Positions 24,713 through 34,799 of a stretch of DNA of 64,000 bases are shown here, piece after piece. The position numbers were made by a program, and so were the translations under genes. Source of the stretch: Magicicada septendecula (lineage: Eukaryota > Arthropoda > Insecta > Hemiptera > Cicadidae); contig CM068367.1 of assembly GCA_034769895.1 (NCBI GenBank), positions 86,233,654-86,297,653 on the forward strand. The letters are read 5' to 3'. The notes under the pieces were generated by a model. It saw nothing but the letters and a program-made list of their open reading frames with translations, had not been told where the DNA came from and did not search any database. Position 1 is the stretch's first letter. Each line of letters starts with the position of its first letter.

Positions 24713-25816
24713 TTCGGAAAACGACTTTTTTTCATGTTTTGAGTGTAGTAGAATCAGAATCTGCAATAATCTCGAAGACGATTTTTTTTGCCATCACCAT
24801 ACTTCCATTCCTTAAGGAATATGGAAGTAAACATCACCATACTTCCATTCCTTAAGGAATATGGAAGTAAAATTACCCTTGATAAAAAACCGTTGCAGGT
24901 AAACTACCCCTTTCCCTTAACCGATCTTCACCAAAAACGATAGGTCTTGAGAACTCTACAATTCAGGGTTGTATGCAAAATATTATATGATTTTGTTTGA
25001 ATTTGCGGCTGTTATCGTTTGCCATACAAAATACCCTTGATAAAACAAAAAACGTGGCACGTAAACTACCCCTTTCCCTTAAACGATCTTCACCAAAAAC
25101 AATAGGTCTTTAGTACTCAAGATACCAGGGCTGTATGCACAAACGTATTTGATTCTGTTTGAATTTGCGGCTCTTATCGTTTGCCATAGAAAATACCCTT
25201 TTAAAACATAAAACGTTGCAGGTAAACTACCCCTTTCCCTTAACCGATCTTCACCAAAAACAAAAGGTCTTGAGAACTCTACAATTCAGGGCAGTATGCA
25301 AAACATTATTTGATTATGTTTGAATTTGCGGCTGTTATCGTTTGCCATAGAAAATACCCTTGTTAAAACATAAAACGTTGCAGGTAAACTTAACCGATCT
25401 TTACCAAAATCAACAGATCTTGAGAACTCTACAATTCAGGGCTGTATGCGAAACATTATTTGCTTCTGTTTGAATTTGCGGCTGTTATCGTTTGCCAAAC
25501 AAACAAATTTCCCTTGATAAAAAAAACCGTTGCAGGTAAACTACCCCTTTCCCTCAACCGATCTTCACCAAAGACAATAGGTCGCGAGTACTCTACAAAT
25601 CAGGGCTGTATGCAAAAAATTATTTGATTCTGTTTGAATTTGCGGCTGTTATCGTTTGCCATAGAAAAAAAACTACAGACAGACAGACACACAGACACTT
25701 TTCGAAAAATGACTTTTTTCATGTTTTGAGTGTAGTACAATCATATTCTGCAATAATCTCGAACACGATTTTTTTTGCCATCACCATACTTCCATTTCCT
25801 TAAGGAACATGGAAGT

Positions 25817-25847
25817 AAAAAAGTTATGAAGGCCGAAAATATAAATA
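25817..25847 (+). mobile_element. PLE family 1, plus-strand fragment left of Tigger
   Basis: Thirty-one bases matching the PLE N-terminal coding region (AAGTTATGAAGGCCGAAAAT, encoding VMKAEN). They end with the TA duplicated by the Tigger insertion. PLE sequence resumes at 28260. Confidence 0.85.
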
Positions 25848-28259
25848 CAGTGAAACCTCTGTAATTCGGAATTTACGATAATTCGGACTCCCTAAAAAAA
25901 AATTATAATTCACAACAAAAAAATTAATTTTGTGAATTCTTTGTGAAAACATTTGCCTTTAGGTAATTCTTAAAGTGTTATGTTGGCAAAATATGCGATA
26001 CACACCCCCACCCCGTCTGGGTTTAGTCCAGTTTCAACTGCTGCTTTGGTAGTGTGTGCGTTCATTGTTATTGTTATTGTATTCGTGTGCGTTCTATTGT
26101 ACTGAAGTTATTTCTTAGTTGCGTACAGCTTTTCAAACCACATTTTCTTCAAACACTGTTTAATATTAAATTTACAGTACTGTATTACAATATGAGTGCT
26201 AGAGGTAAATACAAGACTTTAACTTTAGAAGACAAAATGAAAGTGTTGAGTAAAATAGACGCTGGTTATTCTGTGCAGAATATTTTAAACGAGTTTGGAA
26301 TTAGTAAGTCTACATTTTATGATATAAAAAAAGACAGAAAAAAATTTTCAATTTTGTTTTAAAGCAAGATACGCCAAATGTGAGTATTGTTAAAAGAAAA
26401 CGAACGACTGCAGCAAAGTTCAGTAATATTGATGATGCTGCATACACTTGGTACAAGCAGCAACGTTCAGTTGGTGTTCCAGTTAGAGGTGTAGAATTAC
26501 AGGCAGCAGCAGAAAGATTTGCTCAAACATTGGGAGAAACTGATTTTAAAGCTAGTACAGGATGGCTTTTTAAATTTCGGCAGCGGCATTCCATTGTAAA
26601 CTAGAAAATATTTGGGGAAAGTTTAAGTTCCGATGTTTCTAGTGTCTAGTGTTTCGCCAAAAACTTAAAGCAGTAATTACTGATGAAAAACTTCTTCTTT
26701 CCCAAATTTATAATGGTGACAAAACAGGCTTGTTTTGGAGATCCATTCCTCAGAATACTCAGGCCTATAGAATGGACAATTCCACACCAGGCCGAAAGGT
26801 AAATAAACAAAGACTATCTGCTCTCTTATGTGCAAACGCAGATGGGTCTCACCGTCTAACATCCGTCGTTGTTGGAAAATCAGCTAAGCCTAGAGCAATT
26901 AAAAACATTATGGAAAGCCTACCAGTTATTTACAAAGCAAACAAGACTGCATGGTTTACTCAGAAATTTTCCAGCGATTGGTTTTTTCATAATTTTGTGC
27001 CAGAGGTTAAAAAATTGCAGCTAGATGTTTTAAAAATAAAAGAATAGGATGTTAAAGCTTTGTTGATATTAGACAATGCTCCTGCTCATCCCTCCGGTAA
27101 TTTATTGACTAGCAGCGATGGAAAAATCAAAATTATGTACTTGCCTCCCAATACGACTTCGCTTATCCAACCAATGGATCAGGGAGTAATCCTCAGTTGC
27201 AAACTCCTTTACAGATGTAAACAACTCGACGAATGCATGGTATTTTTTATGGACGATGAAGAAATGGACAATAGGGGTGAACAAACTCTTAAAAAAATAA
27301 AGGAATACAGTATTAAAAGTGCTATTTATAATTGGGCAAACAGCTGGAATGAGATCAAAATATCTACACTATGCAATGCATGGAATAAGATTTTATACGA
27401 TAAAGAGGCAGAGATCGACCTGCAAGGTTTGGAAGATGAAGATTATGCAGGTGCTTTTGGACCTACCAACATTGAAGACATAAGAGAATGGTTGGGTGCC
27501 GATGAAGATGACGTAGGCTACCAGAATTTAACAGAGGAAGAGATCGTCTATCAAATGCAAGGTCAGAAAGAAGAAGTTGGAGATGATAGTGATGATGAAG
27601 AGGCCGACGATAATGTTCCTAAGCCTACACTTTCCAAGGTGCGGGAAAATCTCGATGCAGTTATTAACTTTATTGACACTGACCCAGAATTTCAAAAATA
27701 CTATTTAATCATCAAAGAAATGCATCAAAAAATTATTAAAAAACAATACAACAGGGCAAAACAGTCTACAATTTCAACCTTTTTTAAGCCTGTAGCTTGA
27801 GTTTGGGAAGAATCAAAACCGTCAACTTCAGGGACCAGCCATTAATATTACATAACTCTTTGTGTGCTAAAGTGAAAACACTGTCAGTGAAGTTTTTTTT
27901 TGTTGGTATCGTGAAATTATTTATTCTTCTGTTTTGTAAAATACAATAAAATTAAATTTCCATTAATATTTTCGTACATTAATAATTGCAGGTGTGCATT
28001 ACTTATAAACTTTTTGCGTGCGAACTTAACTTGAAAACATTGATGGTGAAAGATTGTTGTTTATGTGAATTTAGTTATCCATTTTGTAAGTACAATAAAT
28101 TTAAATTTCCATTAATATTCACGTAGTTTTAATATTTATTTTTACGGCACTTTACCTATACTGTAGTATGAATTTCTATAAAATATTCTATAATTCGGAT
28201 TTTTCTCTAATTCGGACTAGGCTTCGCCCCATATAATCCGAATTAGAGAGGTTTTACTG
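25848..28259 (+). mobile_element. Tigger/pogo-type DNA transposon, 2412 bp, TA target duplication
   Basis: Terminal inverted repeats begin CAGTGAAACCTCTGTAATTC on the left and end GAATTAGAGAGGTTTTACTG on the right. TA dinucleotides flank both ends (25846-25847 and 28260-28261). Removing the element and one TA restores contiguous PLE sequence. The transposase is present but broken. Confidence 0.92.
26192..27800 (+). pseudogene. Tigger-type transposase, broken into four frames
   Basis: Four pieces run in order. 26192-26362 is an N-terminal helix-turn-helix (MSARGKYKTLTLEDKMKVLS). 26380-26604 is a CENP-B-type DNA-binding region (GWLFKFRQRHSI). 26649-27047 is the start of the DDE core with first catalytic Asp in YNGDKTGLFW. 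27060-27800 carries the second Asp in LLILDNAPAHPSG, the third in IQPMDQGVI and an acidic C-terminal tail. Frameshifts or stops separate the pieces, so this copy is dead. The family cuts and pastes at TA dinucleotides, consistent with the flanks. Pogo-like relatives have given rise to host CENP-B-like genes, but nothing suggests domestication here. Confidence 0.9.
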
Positions 28260-29096
28260 TAATACAAAAACTAGTTACAATAACGAAACAAGGGTATTTA
28301 ATGAGATAAAGGCGAAATTAACAGACCATAACGCAATCGTCACCAAAGCGGACAAAGGTCAAACACTCGTAATTTTAACTCACGAGAATTATAAAAACAA
28401 GATACAAGAATTTATTAAAAACAATAACATTATTGAGATTCAGAGCGATCCCAATGTTAAATTTAATAATAACGTGAAATCAGTATTAAATAAAACCAAA
28501 TACATCATAATGAACGAAGAGAAAAAATACTTAAAAATGATAGATCCCAAGGCACCTAGACTTAGGGGACTTCCAAAAATACACAAAAATAATATGCTTG
28601 TCCGTCCTTTAGTAAATTTCATGTCTGCACCTTCATATAAAATTGCCAAAAAACTCGAAAAAATTTTAAGACAACATATAGTGTTCAATAAGAACTATAG
28701 TTTGAAAAACAGTTTAGAACTGGTCGAGCTTACAAAAACAATTACAATCGAACCGAGACACACCCTCGCTTCATTCGACATAGTCAATTTATACACGAAC
28801 ATACCAATTAGTGAAACGTTGGAAATAGCAAAAAGTTTATTACTCTCTAAATCTACATTAAACCATGAAACAGTCAATGAGCTAATCAATTTGACAAAGG
28901 TAATATTGGAACAAAATTATTTTACTTTCGATAACAAATATTATTTACAACGGGATGGATTGGCAATGGGATTCCCATTATCAGGCATCCTGGCGGAAAT
29001 TTACTTAAACCACATCGAAACAAATGAAATATTATCAACTACAAACAAACATTATAAAAAAATTTTATTTTACCGACGATATGTGGATGCACAATA
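28260..29096 (+). mobile_element. PLE family 1, plus-strand central fragment with intact RT motif B
   Basis: It continues the PLE after the Tigger. The frame 28474-29097 encodes RT with motif A (LASFDIVNLYTNIPISE) and an uninterrupted motif B, DGLAMGFPLSGILAEIYLNH, then FYRRYVD, where the Sola-like transposon interrupts the catalytic block. It is more complete in RT than the tandem copies and serves as the reference for the family. The last four bases, AATA, are the Sola target duplication. Confidence 0.88.
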
Positions 29097-29545
29097 GGGT
29101 GATTCCATATAAAGTGATCAAATCCAAATTACCTCACCATTTTTTATGGGGTTGATCTTTTTATATTAGATATATCTATGTAAAAGAAACTTAAATATGA
29201 AAAAAATAATTTTTTGCTTTTCTAGTTTTTTTAAAATCTTTTTTTAAAGTTACAAAAAAAGTGCGTTTTTGTGCTTACATGGATTTACGTTTTATTCAAT
29301 ATCTCAGGCTAGAATCGAGATAGAAAGGTAAGATAAAGACCATTGTTTTCAGAATTCAACTAGCTTTAATTTGATATACAACATGACAGTTTTTCAAGTA
29401 CTTAATATTTTCAACCCCCGAACTCAAAATTTTAAAAGTTAATTCCAAAAAACGCATATGATTTAAAATTTTCAAAAACACCATGAATTCTTAATGTTAT
29501 TACTAAGTTGTGTACAAAATTTCAAGTTGGGATCTCAATGGGATC
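29097..29545 (+). repeat. Left long terminal inverted repeat of the Sola-like element
   Basis: About 449 bases whose reverse complement appears at 32862-33323, including the stretches around CAGGCTAGAATCGAGATAG and TTCAAGTTGGGATCTCAATG. A few indels separate the arms. Confidence 0.88.
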
Positions 29546-30307
29546 ACACCCAAACCTTAAAATTAGTTTTATTATACATGGACATTTTCAAGATCATAAG
29601 TCCAAACTTGGCTTTGAAAGGATTTATCATTCAGCGTATTGTTATAAAAGTCGATTAAAAACCTAATTTAATCTTGTTTAGACCTTTTTTAACACATAAT
29701 AACAATTAATGGCTTATAGAAAATATACTAAAGTAATATTACTTGTGCATCACTATTTTTTAGAATAACCACTAACAAAAATTAAGCACATACAAAATTC
29801 TTTTATTTAAAAACCAATTTTTTAAATACAATTAAAACTTAAAAACATTTAAAATTAAGTGGATTTTCTTTTTTTTGTACAAGGAGAGAGGTATAGGTTA
29901 CAGTAGAAGGTGGGATGAGTCAGAGGAGTGGGGGGAGTAGTGTGATACAATGCAATGATGCAAGACTTGAAATCTCTCCCTGCTAATTTTTCCTCCAGTC
30001 AAGGCAGTCAGTATGCTATCTTCTTCTGCACTTGTGAGTAGTGATTTGTGAATGTGTTTATTTAGACAAGTGAAAAAGTACGTTAGGCAGATGTTATTGA
30101 GTGAATATTAATGTTGAAAGTGAAATGTGTTTTTCACAGTTTTAGTTTTTTAATTGTTAGTTTTAATGAATGAGTTAACAATGCTAAACTAGAGATGGAA
30201 AAGACACACACAAAATCTGGTACAGGGTTTAAAACAATTTATTGTTGTAATCCTTTTGAAAAAAGTAATCACAAAGTTTAAAAAGTCTTAGACCAGTACA
30301 AGAGTGG

Positions 30308-32528
30308 ATGTTTGAAATAAATAGTGAAGTAAGGCCTGGGATCAAAATTTGTGACAGCTGTCGTAAGCAGCTATTAAAAGAAAAAAATAATTTAGATTCT
30401 GTAGAGTTGGATAAACCTTCGTCTTCCCAAACAGACACCAACTTTACCGACCCTAATTTATCATTAGAGTATTTAAAGAAATCACTTTCAAATATTTAAG
30501 AATCACCAATTATAAAGAAAAGGTTGCATTCACCTGGTTACTGTAGAAAGAAATTGGGAAAAGTCACTAAAAAGCTCACTCACGAGTTGGTTGGAGATAC
30601 AAGCTTCTCTGAGAATGAAGAGCAAGTTAATCTAGATTCGGAAATAATTGTACAATTAAAAGAAAAATTCCAAAACACTACTAAAAAAAGTGAAAAGTTC
30701 TTGATCCTCACAACACTACCTAAAAGTTGGAATATAAAAAAAATTGAAAATGAGTTCCATGTCAGTAACAGGACGGCCAGAAAGGCTAAATCACTAGTTA
30801 AAGAAAAAGGAATAATGTCATGTCCAGATCCAAAGCCAGGAAAAACGTTAGACCAAAATGTTGCGGATAAAGTCAAAGATTTTTACAACTCTGATGATGT
30901 GAGTCGAATTATGCCAGGCAAGAAAGATTTTGTATCGATGAAAGTAAATGGAAAGAAGGAACATGTTCAAAAGAGACTGGTTTTATTGAATTTAAAAGAA
31001 TGTTATGAACTATTCAAAAAAACTGAATCAGTTGGCAAAATTGGTTTTTCAAAGTTTGCTGAATTAAGACCGAAGAATTGTATCTTGGATGGGGGAAATG
31101 GAACACATTCAGTTTGCGTGTGCACAACGCACCACAATGTAAAATTAATGATTGACGGAGGAAAGCTGAAGGAGATGAAGATTGATGAAGCTTCTGATCT
31201 TGGTGATTACAAACAATGTTTGTCACAAATAATGTGCCAAGAAAAGACCCCTAACTGCTACCTAAACAAATGTGAAAAATGTCCAGGAGTTGCAAAATTA
31301 AAAGAAAAACTTCTGAACCACTTTGAAGAGGGAATGATAGAAACCATCACATACAAACAATGGGTTTCTGTGGATAGATGCACATTCGAAACATTTTGCA
31401 AGACTGTAGAAGAATTTGTGGACAGTTTTTGTGAACAACTTGTTGGACTAAAGAAACATTCATTTATAGCCAGTCAGCAATCCAAGTACTACAAACATTT
31501 AAAAGAAAACATCCAAGAAGATGAAGCAGTTGTAAGTTTCGAGTTTTCAGAAAACTACTCTTTCATTGTCCAAGACGAGGCACAGTCCTTCCACTGGAAT
31601 AATGACCAAGCTACTGTGCACCCTTTTGCCATTTATTACAATGAGAAAGGAAAAATTAAGTACACCAGCTTTGTAATAATATCAGAATGCTTGATTCATG
31701 ACTCGGTAGCAGTCCATTTATTTAAAAGGAAGTTAATATCATTTCTAAAAAATGATGTGCTGCCCAGTTTGAAAAAGATTTATTATTTCTCAGACGGTTC
31801 AGCTGCGCAGTATAAAAATCGAAAAAACTTTATCAATATCTGCAATCACAAAAATGATTTTGGAATTGAGACGGAGTGGCACTTTTTCGCAACCGCTCAC
31901 GGCAAAGGAACTTGTGATGGCCTGGGAGGGACTGTCAAACGGCTTGCAGCAAAAGCAAGCTTGCAAAGACCGTATAGTGAACAGATAATGACCCCTTCAC
32001 AACTGTTTCTTTGGAGTCAAGAAAATATACCAAAAATTAAATTTGAATGTTGCACAAACTTGGATTATTGAGAAGAAGAATCTTTTTTGAAATATCGTCT
32101 ACAAGAAGCTGAAACTATTAAAGGAACGCAACAGTTTCACACTTTCACTCACAGTTCGACTGAATTGAAGTTGAAGATTTTTTCCTTATGTGACGACTCT
32201 TGCATATAAGAAATTGTTGAAGGAGGTAAAAGTTTGTCAATGGATGAATTTTCAGGTTACGTTATGTGTGAATATGATCGGCGTTGGTGGTTGGCGAGTG
32301 TCCTATCAAGACTATGAAAGTGAAGATGTAGAAGTAACATTTTTACATCCTTCTGGTCCTGCTCCCCCATTTGTTTTCCCACGCAACCCAGACATTTTAA
32401 AAGTGAACATAAAACAAATCTTAACTCGAGTGAATCCGAACACAGCTACAGGAAGAACTTATGTAATTTCCAAAAACAAAACCATTGCAGCAATAAAGAG
32501 CTTAAGTTCAAGACTTCAATTCACCTAA
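30308..32528 (+). pseudogene. Sola-like transposase, in three pieces
   Basis: 30308-30499 holds a small Cys motif (KICDSCRKQL). 30524-32071 is a 515-residue frame with a long N-terminal helical region, a Cys cluster (CYLNKCEKCPGVAKL) and the probable catalytic core: SFIVQDEAQSFHWNNDQATVHP, then YFSDGSAAQYKNRKNF and EWHFFATAHGKGTCDGLGGTVKRLA. 32190-32528 holds a C-terminal domain with FLHPSGPAPPFVFPRNPDI; the GYVMCEYDRRWWLASV stretch lies just before it in another frame. The core motifs match a transposase family common in insects that I associate with Sola. Breaks between the pieces mean this copy is inactive unless introns join them, for which no clear splice sites were seen. Confidence 0.7.
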
Positions 32529-32861
32529 TCATCAATTTGAACATTAAAAAATACATAGTCATCACTCTTAAAGATCAGGTTTGCTTTCTACTAGAATTGC
32601 TATTTGTAAGAAGTGACATAGCCATTAAACAGTTGTTGTTCTATCTTAAGTACCAGTATTACAGAATTTGTAGACTTAGGCTTATATACTTATTGTAAAT
32701 ATATAAATTATACTTTATATCATAATATGAAAAAACTTGCATTTTACAAACTGTTAGCTTTTTATTGATCATTACATAACCTGGACATGTTTTGAATAAA
32801 AAATGTATACAAGTTGTCTATATTTACGTTGCAAGCTTATGTATATAATTTTTTTAAATAT

Positions 32862-33323
32862 GATCCCATTAAGATCCCAACTTGAAATTTTGTACACAAC
32901 TTAGTAATAACATTAAGAATTCATGGTATTTTTTTGAAAATTTTAAATCATATGCGTTTTTTGGAATTAACTATTAAAATTTTGAGTTCGGGGGTTGAAA
33001 ATTTTAAGTACTTGAAATACTGTCATGTTGTATATCAAATTAAAGCTAGTTGAATTCTGAAAAGAATGGTCTTCATCTTACCTTTCTATCTCGATTCTAG
33101 CCTGAGATATTGAATACAACGTAAATCCATGTAAGCACAAAAACGCACTTTTTTTGCAACTTTAAAAAAAGATTTAAAAAAAACTAGAGGACATAAAAAA
33201 AATTTTTTTTATATATTTTAATTTCGTTTTATGTGTTTATTCAATAAACCAAAAACTAATCAAAAAGAAAAACATGAGGGAAAAATATATCTTTTATTTT
33301 GATCACTTGATATGGAATGACCC
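32862..33323 (-). repeat. Right long terminal inverted repeat of the Sola-like element
   Basis: Reverse complement of 29097-29545, with modest divergence and small indels near the outer poly-T tract. Confidence 0.88.
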
Positions 33324-33678
33324 AATAATGATTTATAATGGCAATTGCAGGCAATTGGAGATGCTTAAAAAATATATGAATACTATTACAAATAGTTTGC
33401 AATTCACATTAGAGACGGAATGAATAATAAAATTAATTTTTTAGATTTAACTTTAACAAAAATAGGTAATAAAATTAACTTTAATATTTACAGAAAACCA
33501 ACAATCACAGATCATGCTATTCACGCCTCGTCTTATCACCCTATTTCACATAAAATGTAATTTTTTAATTGTATGATTCATAGATTGCTGGCATTGCCCC
33601 TATCTACGGAAGATTATAAAAATGAACTAGACATTATTAAACACATAGCGACAGCCAATGGATATAACAGTCACATAG

Positions 33679-33745
33679 TAGATAGAATAATTAATAAAAA
33701 ACAAAATAGACCAATAAATATTGATGTGTCCAAAGAAAAAGTAAA
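33679..33745 (+). repeat. 67-bp PLE direct repeat, left copy
   Basis: A linker stretch starting TAGATAGAATAATTAATAAA and ending AAAGAAAAAGTAAA. It is repeated at 34098-34163 with one base missing. The two copies bracket the Helitron scrap. Confidence 0.85.
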
Positions 33746-34097
33746 TAATACCGAAAGGCGTATTCAAGGTCCGCGCCGTAGATTTTCTGTGAAAACGTCG
33801 GGATAAAATCATAACAAGTGTTTCGTATTAATATGTAATTTAATTATCAATCTCTTTAATACACTGGTTATACAGAGTAGTATGGTTACAGAATAGATAA
33901 ATCACAAGTTTATTGCATGTAGCAAGGGTCTGTGGTAGCTAAAGTAACACACGTACACCTCACTGTATCGAATTCAAGTGTCTAGTGAAAGTCATATCGA
34001 TGTTGGTGTTGCCGAGTGTTGTAGGGGCAGGAATCGTCACGGGCATCATACCAAATTGCGCGAGCATGAAGTCATTCAGCACTGTCTTATTGCTGAA
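33746..34097 (-). mobile_element. Helentron 3'-end fragment, inverted copy of 4.15-4.5 kb
   Basis: About 350 bases nearly identical to the reverse complement of roughly 4150-4506, including the end of the EEP coding region (GTGTTGTAGGGGCAGGAATC and flanks) and the non-coding tail. Its left junction with PLE sequence is the same junction seen at 4507. Confidence 0.88.
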
Positions 34098-34163
34098 TAG
34101 ATAGAATAATTAATAAAAAACAAAATAGACCAATAAATATTGATGTGCCAAAGAAAAAGTAAA
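34098..34163 (+). repeat. 67-bp PLE direct repeat, right copy
   Basis: Second copy of the linker stretch at 33679-33745, after which the PLE continues into the GIY-YIG region. Confidence 0.85.
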
Positions 34164-34696
34164 AAAATATATTGCAATAGAATATGGTGAAATTTTACAT
34201 CATACTTTAAAAAACCATTTAAAAAAGCAAAATATTATTTTGGCTTCAAAGGCGAATAATAAGCTTGAGAAAAAACTTACGTTTACAAACAAACATAAAC
34301 CTTCCGATATATTTGACGGTACTGGTGTATATAGACTTAATTGTTCGGATTGCACACAGTTCTACATAGGACAAACGGGTCGTTCGTTCAAATTACGTTA
34401 TAAAGAACATATCCCAAGCTCCAAGTCAAATGTAGGAAGATCTACATTTGCTGAACATTTAAGCATACATGACCATAACATAAAGAGTATTGGTGATAAT
34501 TTAGGTCAAGCCGGTATTGATTAGTTTTACCGTGAGAGCGTTCCTGTACAGGTTCGTGACGACCGCATGTTATTTTTCATTCGTTGTTATTTCGTTTTAA
34601 TATGTGTTAATTATTTATTATTTTTTTGCAATGTATGTGTTGTTTTTTTATTATTTGACGAGATGAATATACATCGATAAATGAAGTTTTAACCTT

Positions 34697-34761
34697 AATC
34701 ATATTGGATCTGATGATGACACCATTGGTGTCAAAACTCGAGTAATCCCGTAATTAGGATT
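34697..34761 (+). ncRNA. Hammerhead motif of PLE family 1, core mutated
   Basis: Equivalent of the array hammerheads. The hairpin GACACC-ATT-GGTGTC and both halves of stem I are kept. The GAAA core reads AAAA, which should abolish self-cleavage. A truncated relative ends at 13946 after CTGATGATG. Confidence 0.6.
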
Positions 34762-34799
34762 CAGAGAAACGCGACAGAAGGTAATTAACCTATTTTATA

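Larger units (their letters stand above)
13947..25816. repeat. Inverted satellite-like array derived from a HINE/DINE-1-like element
   Basis: About 11.9 kb of monomers of roughly 157-169 bp, recognisable by GGCAAACGATAAC, GATCGGTTAAGG and GGGGTAGTTTACCTGCAACG. They run in plus orientation to about 17480 and in minus orientation from about 17700. Embedded modules reveal the parent: 5' ends starting ACTTCCATATTCCTTAAGG, a (GTCT)n microsatellite, and 3' ends with the inverted 13-mer GGAATATGGAAGT followed by hairpin GTATGG-TTCT-CCATAC. Subterminal inverted repeats, a GTCT-type microsatellite and a terminal hairpin are the known hallmarks of Helentron-associated non-autonomous elements. Short frames inside are by-products of the repeat. 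A compact copy lies at 60044-61245. Confidence 0.85.
17701..25816 (-). repeat. Minus-oriented arm of the HINE-derived array with higher-order repeats
   Basis: The same monomers in reverse orientation. 3'-end hairpins lie at 18865-18880, 20222-20237, 21100-21115 and 21977-21992, the last three 878 and 877 bp apart. This reveals a higher-order unit of several monomers plus a 3'-end module. 5' ends with the GGAATATGGAAGT palindrome occur near 23660-23685, 24805-24835, 24840-24865 and at the right edge 25790-25816. (CAGA)n stretches lie beside three of them. Confidence 0.85.
29097..33323 (+). mobile_element. Sola-like DNA transposon, 4227 bp, AATA target duplication
   Basis: It starts GGGTGATTCCATATAAAGTG and ends CACTTGATATGGAATGACCC, an imperfect inverted pair. 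AATA flanks both sides (29093-29096 and 33324-33327) and occurs once in uninterrupted PLE copies. A 4-bp duplication together with this transposase type suggests the Sola superfamily; that assignment is from memory of the family. Confidence 0.8.
33324..34799 (+). mobile_element. PLE family 1, plus-strand 3' part with internal Helitron scrap
   Basis: It contains the end of RT (33330-33540), the linker (33573-33745), a Helitron fragment (33746-34097), a second copy of the linker stretch, and the GIY-YIG frame 34240-34524 (GVYRLNCSDCTQFYIGQTGRSFKLRYKEH). A deletion after 34503 follows, then the 3' region to its end in CCTATTTTATA. It is flanked on the right by unrelated AT-rich DNA. Confidence 0.85.

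Noticed and set aside
13947-25816. CRISPR-like regular repetition
   Set aside because: The whole unit is repeated, with no unique spacers. Unit length is 157-169 bp, the structure is inverted and the setting is eukaryotic.
13947-25816. piggyBac-type element because of the TTAA at the centre of the 5' palindrome
   Set aside because: The 3' ends have no matching TTAA terminus. A subterminal inverted repeat, GTCT tract and hairpin fit a Helentron-associated element much better.
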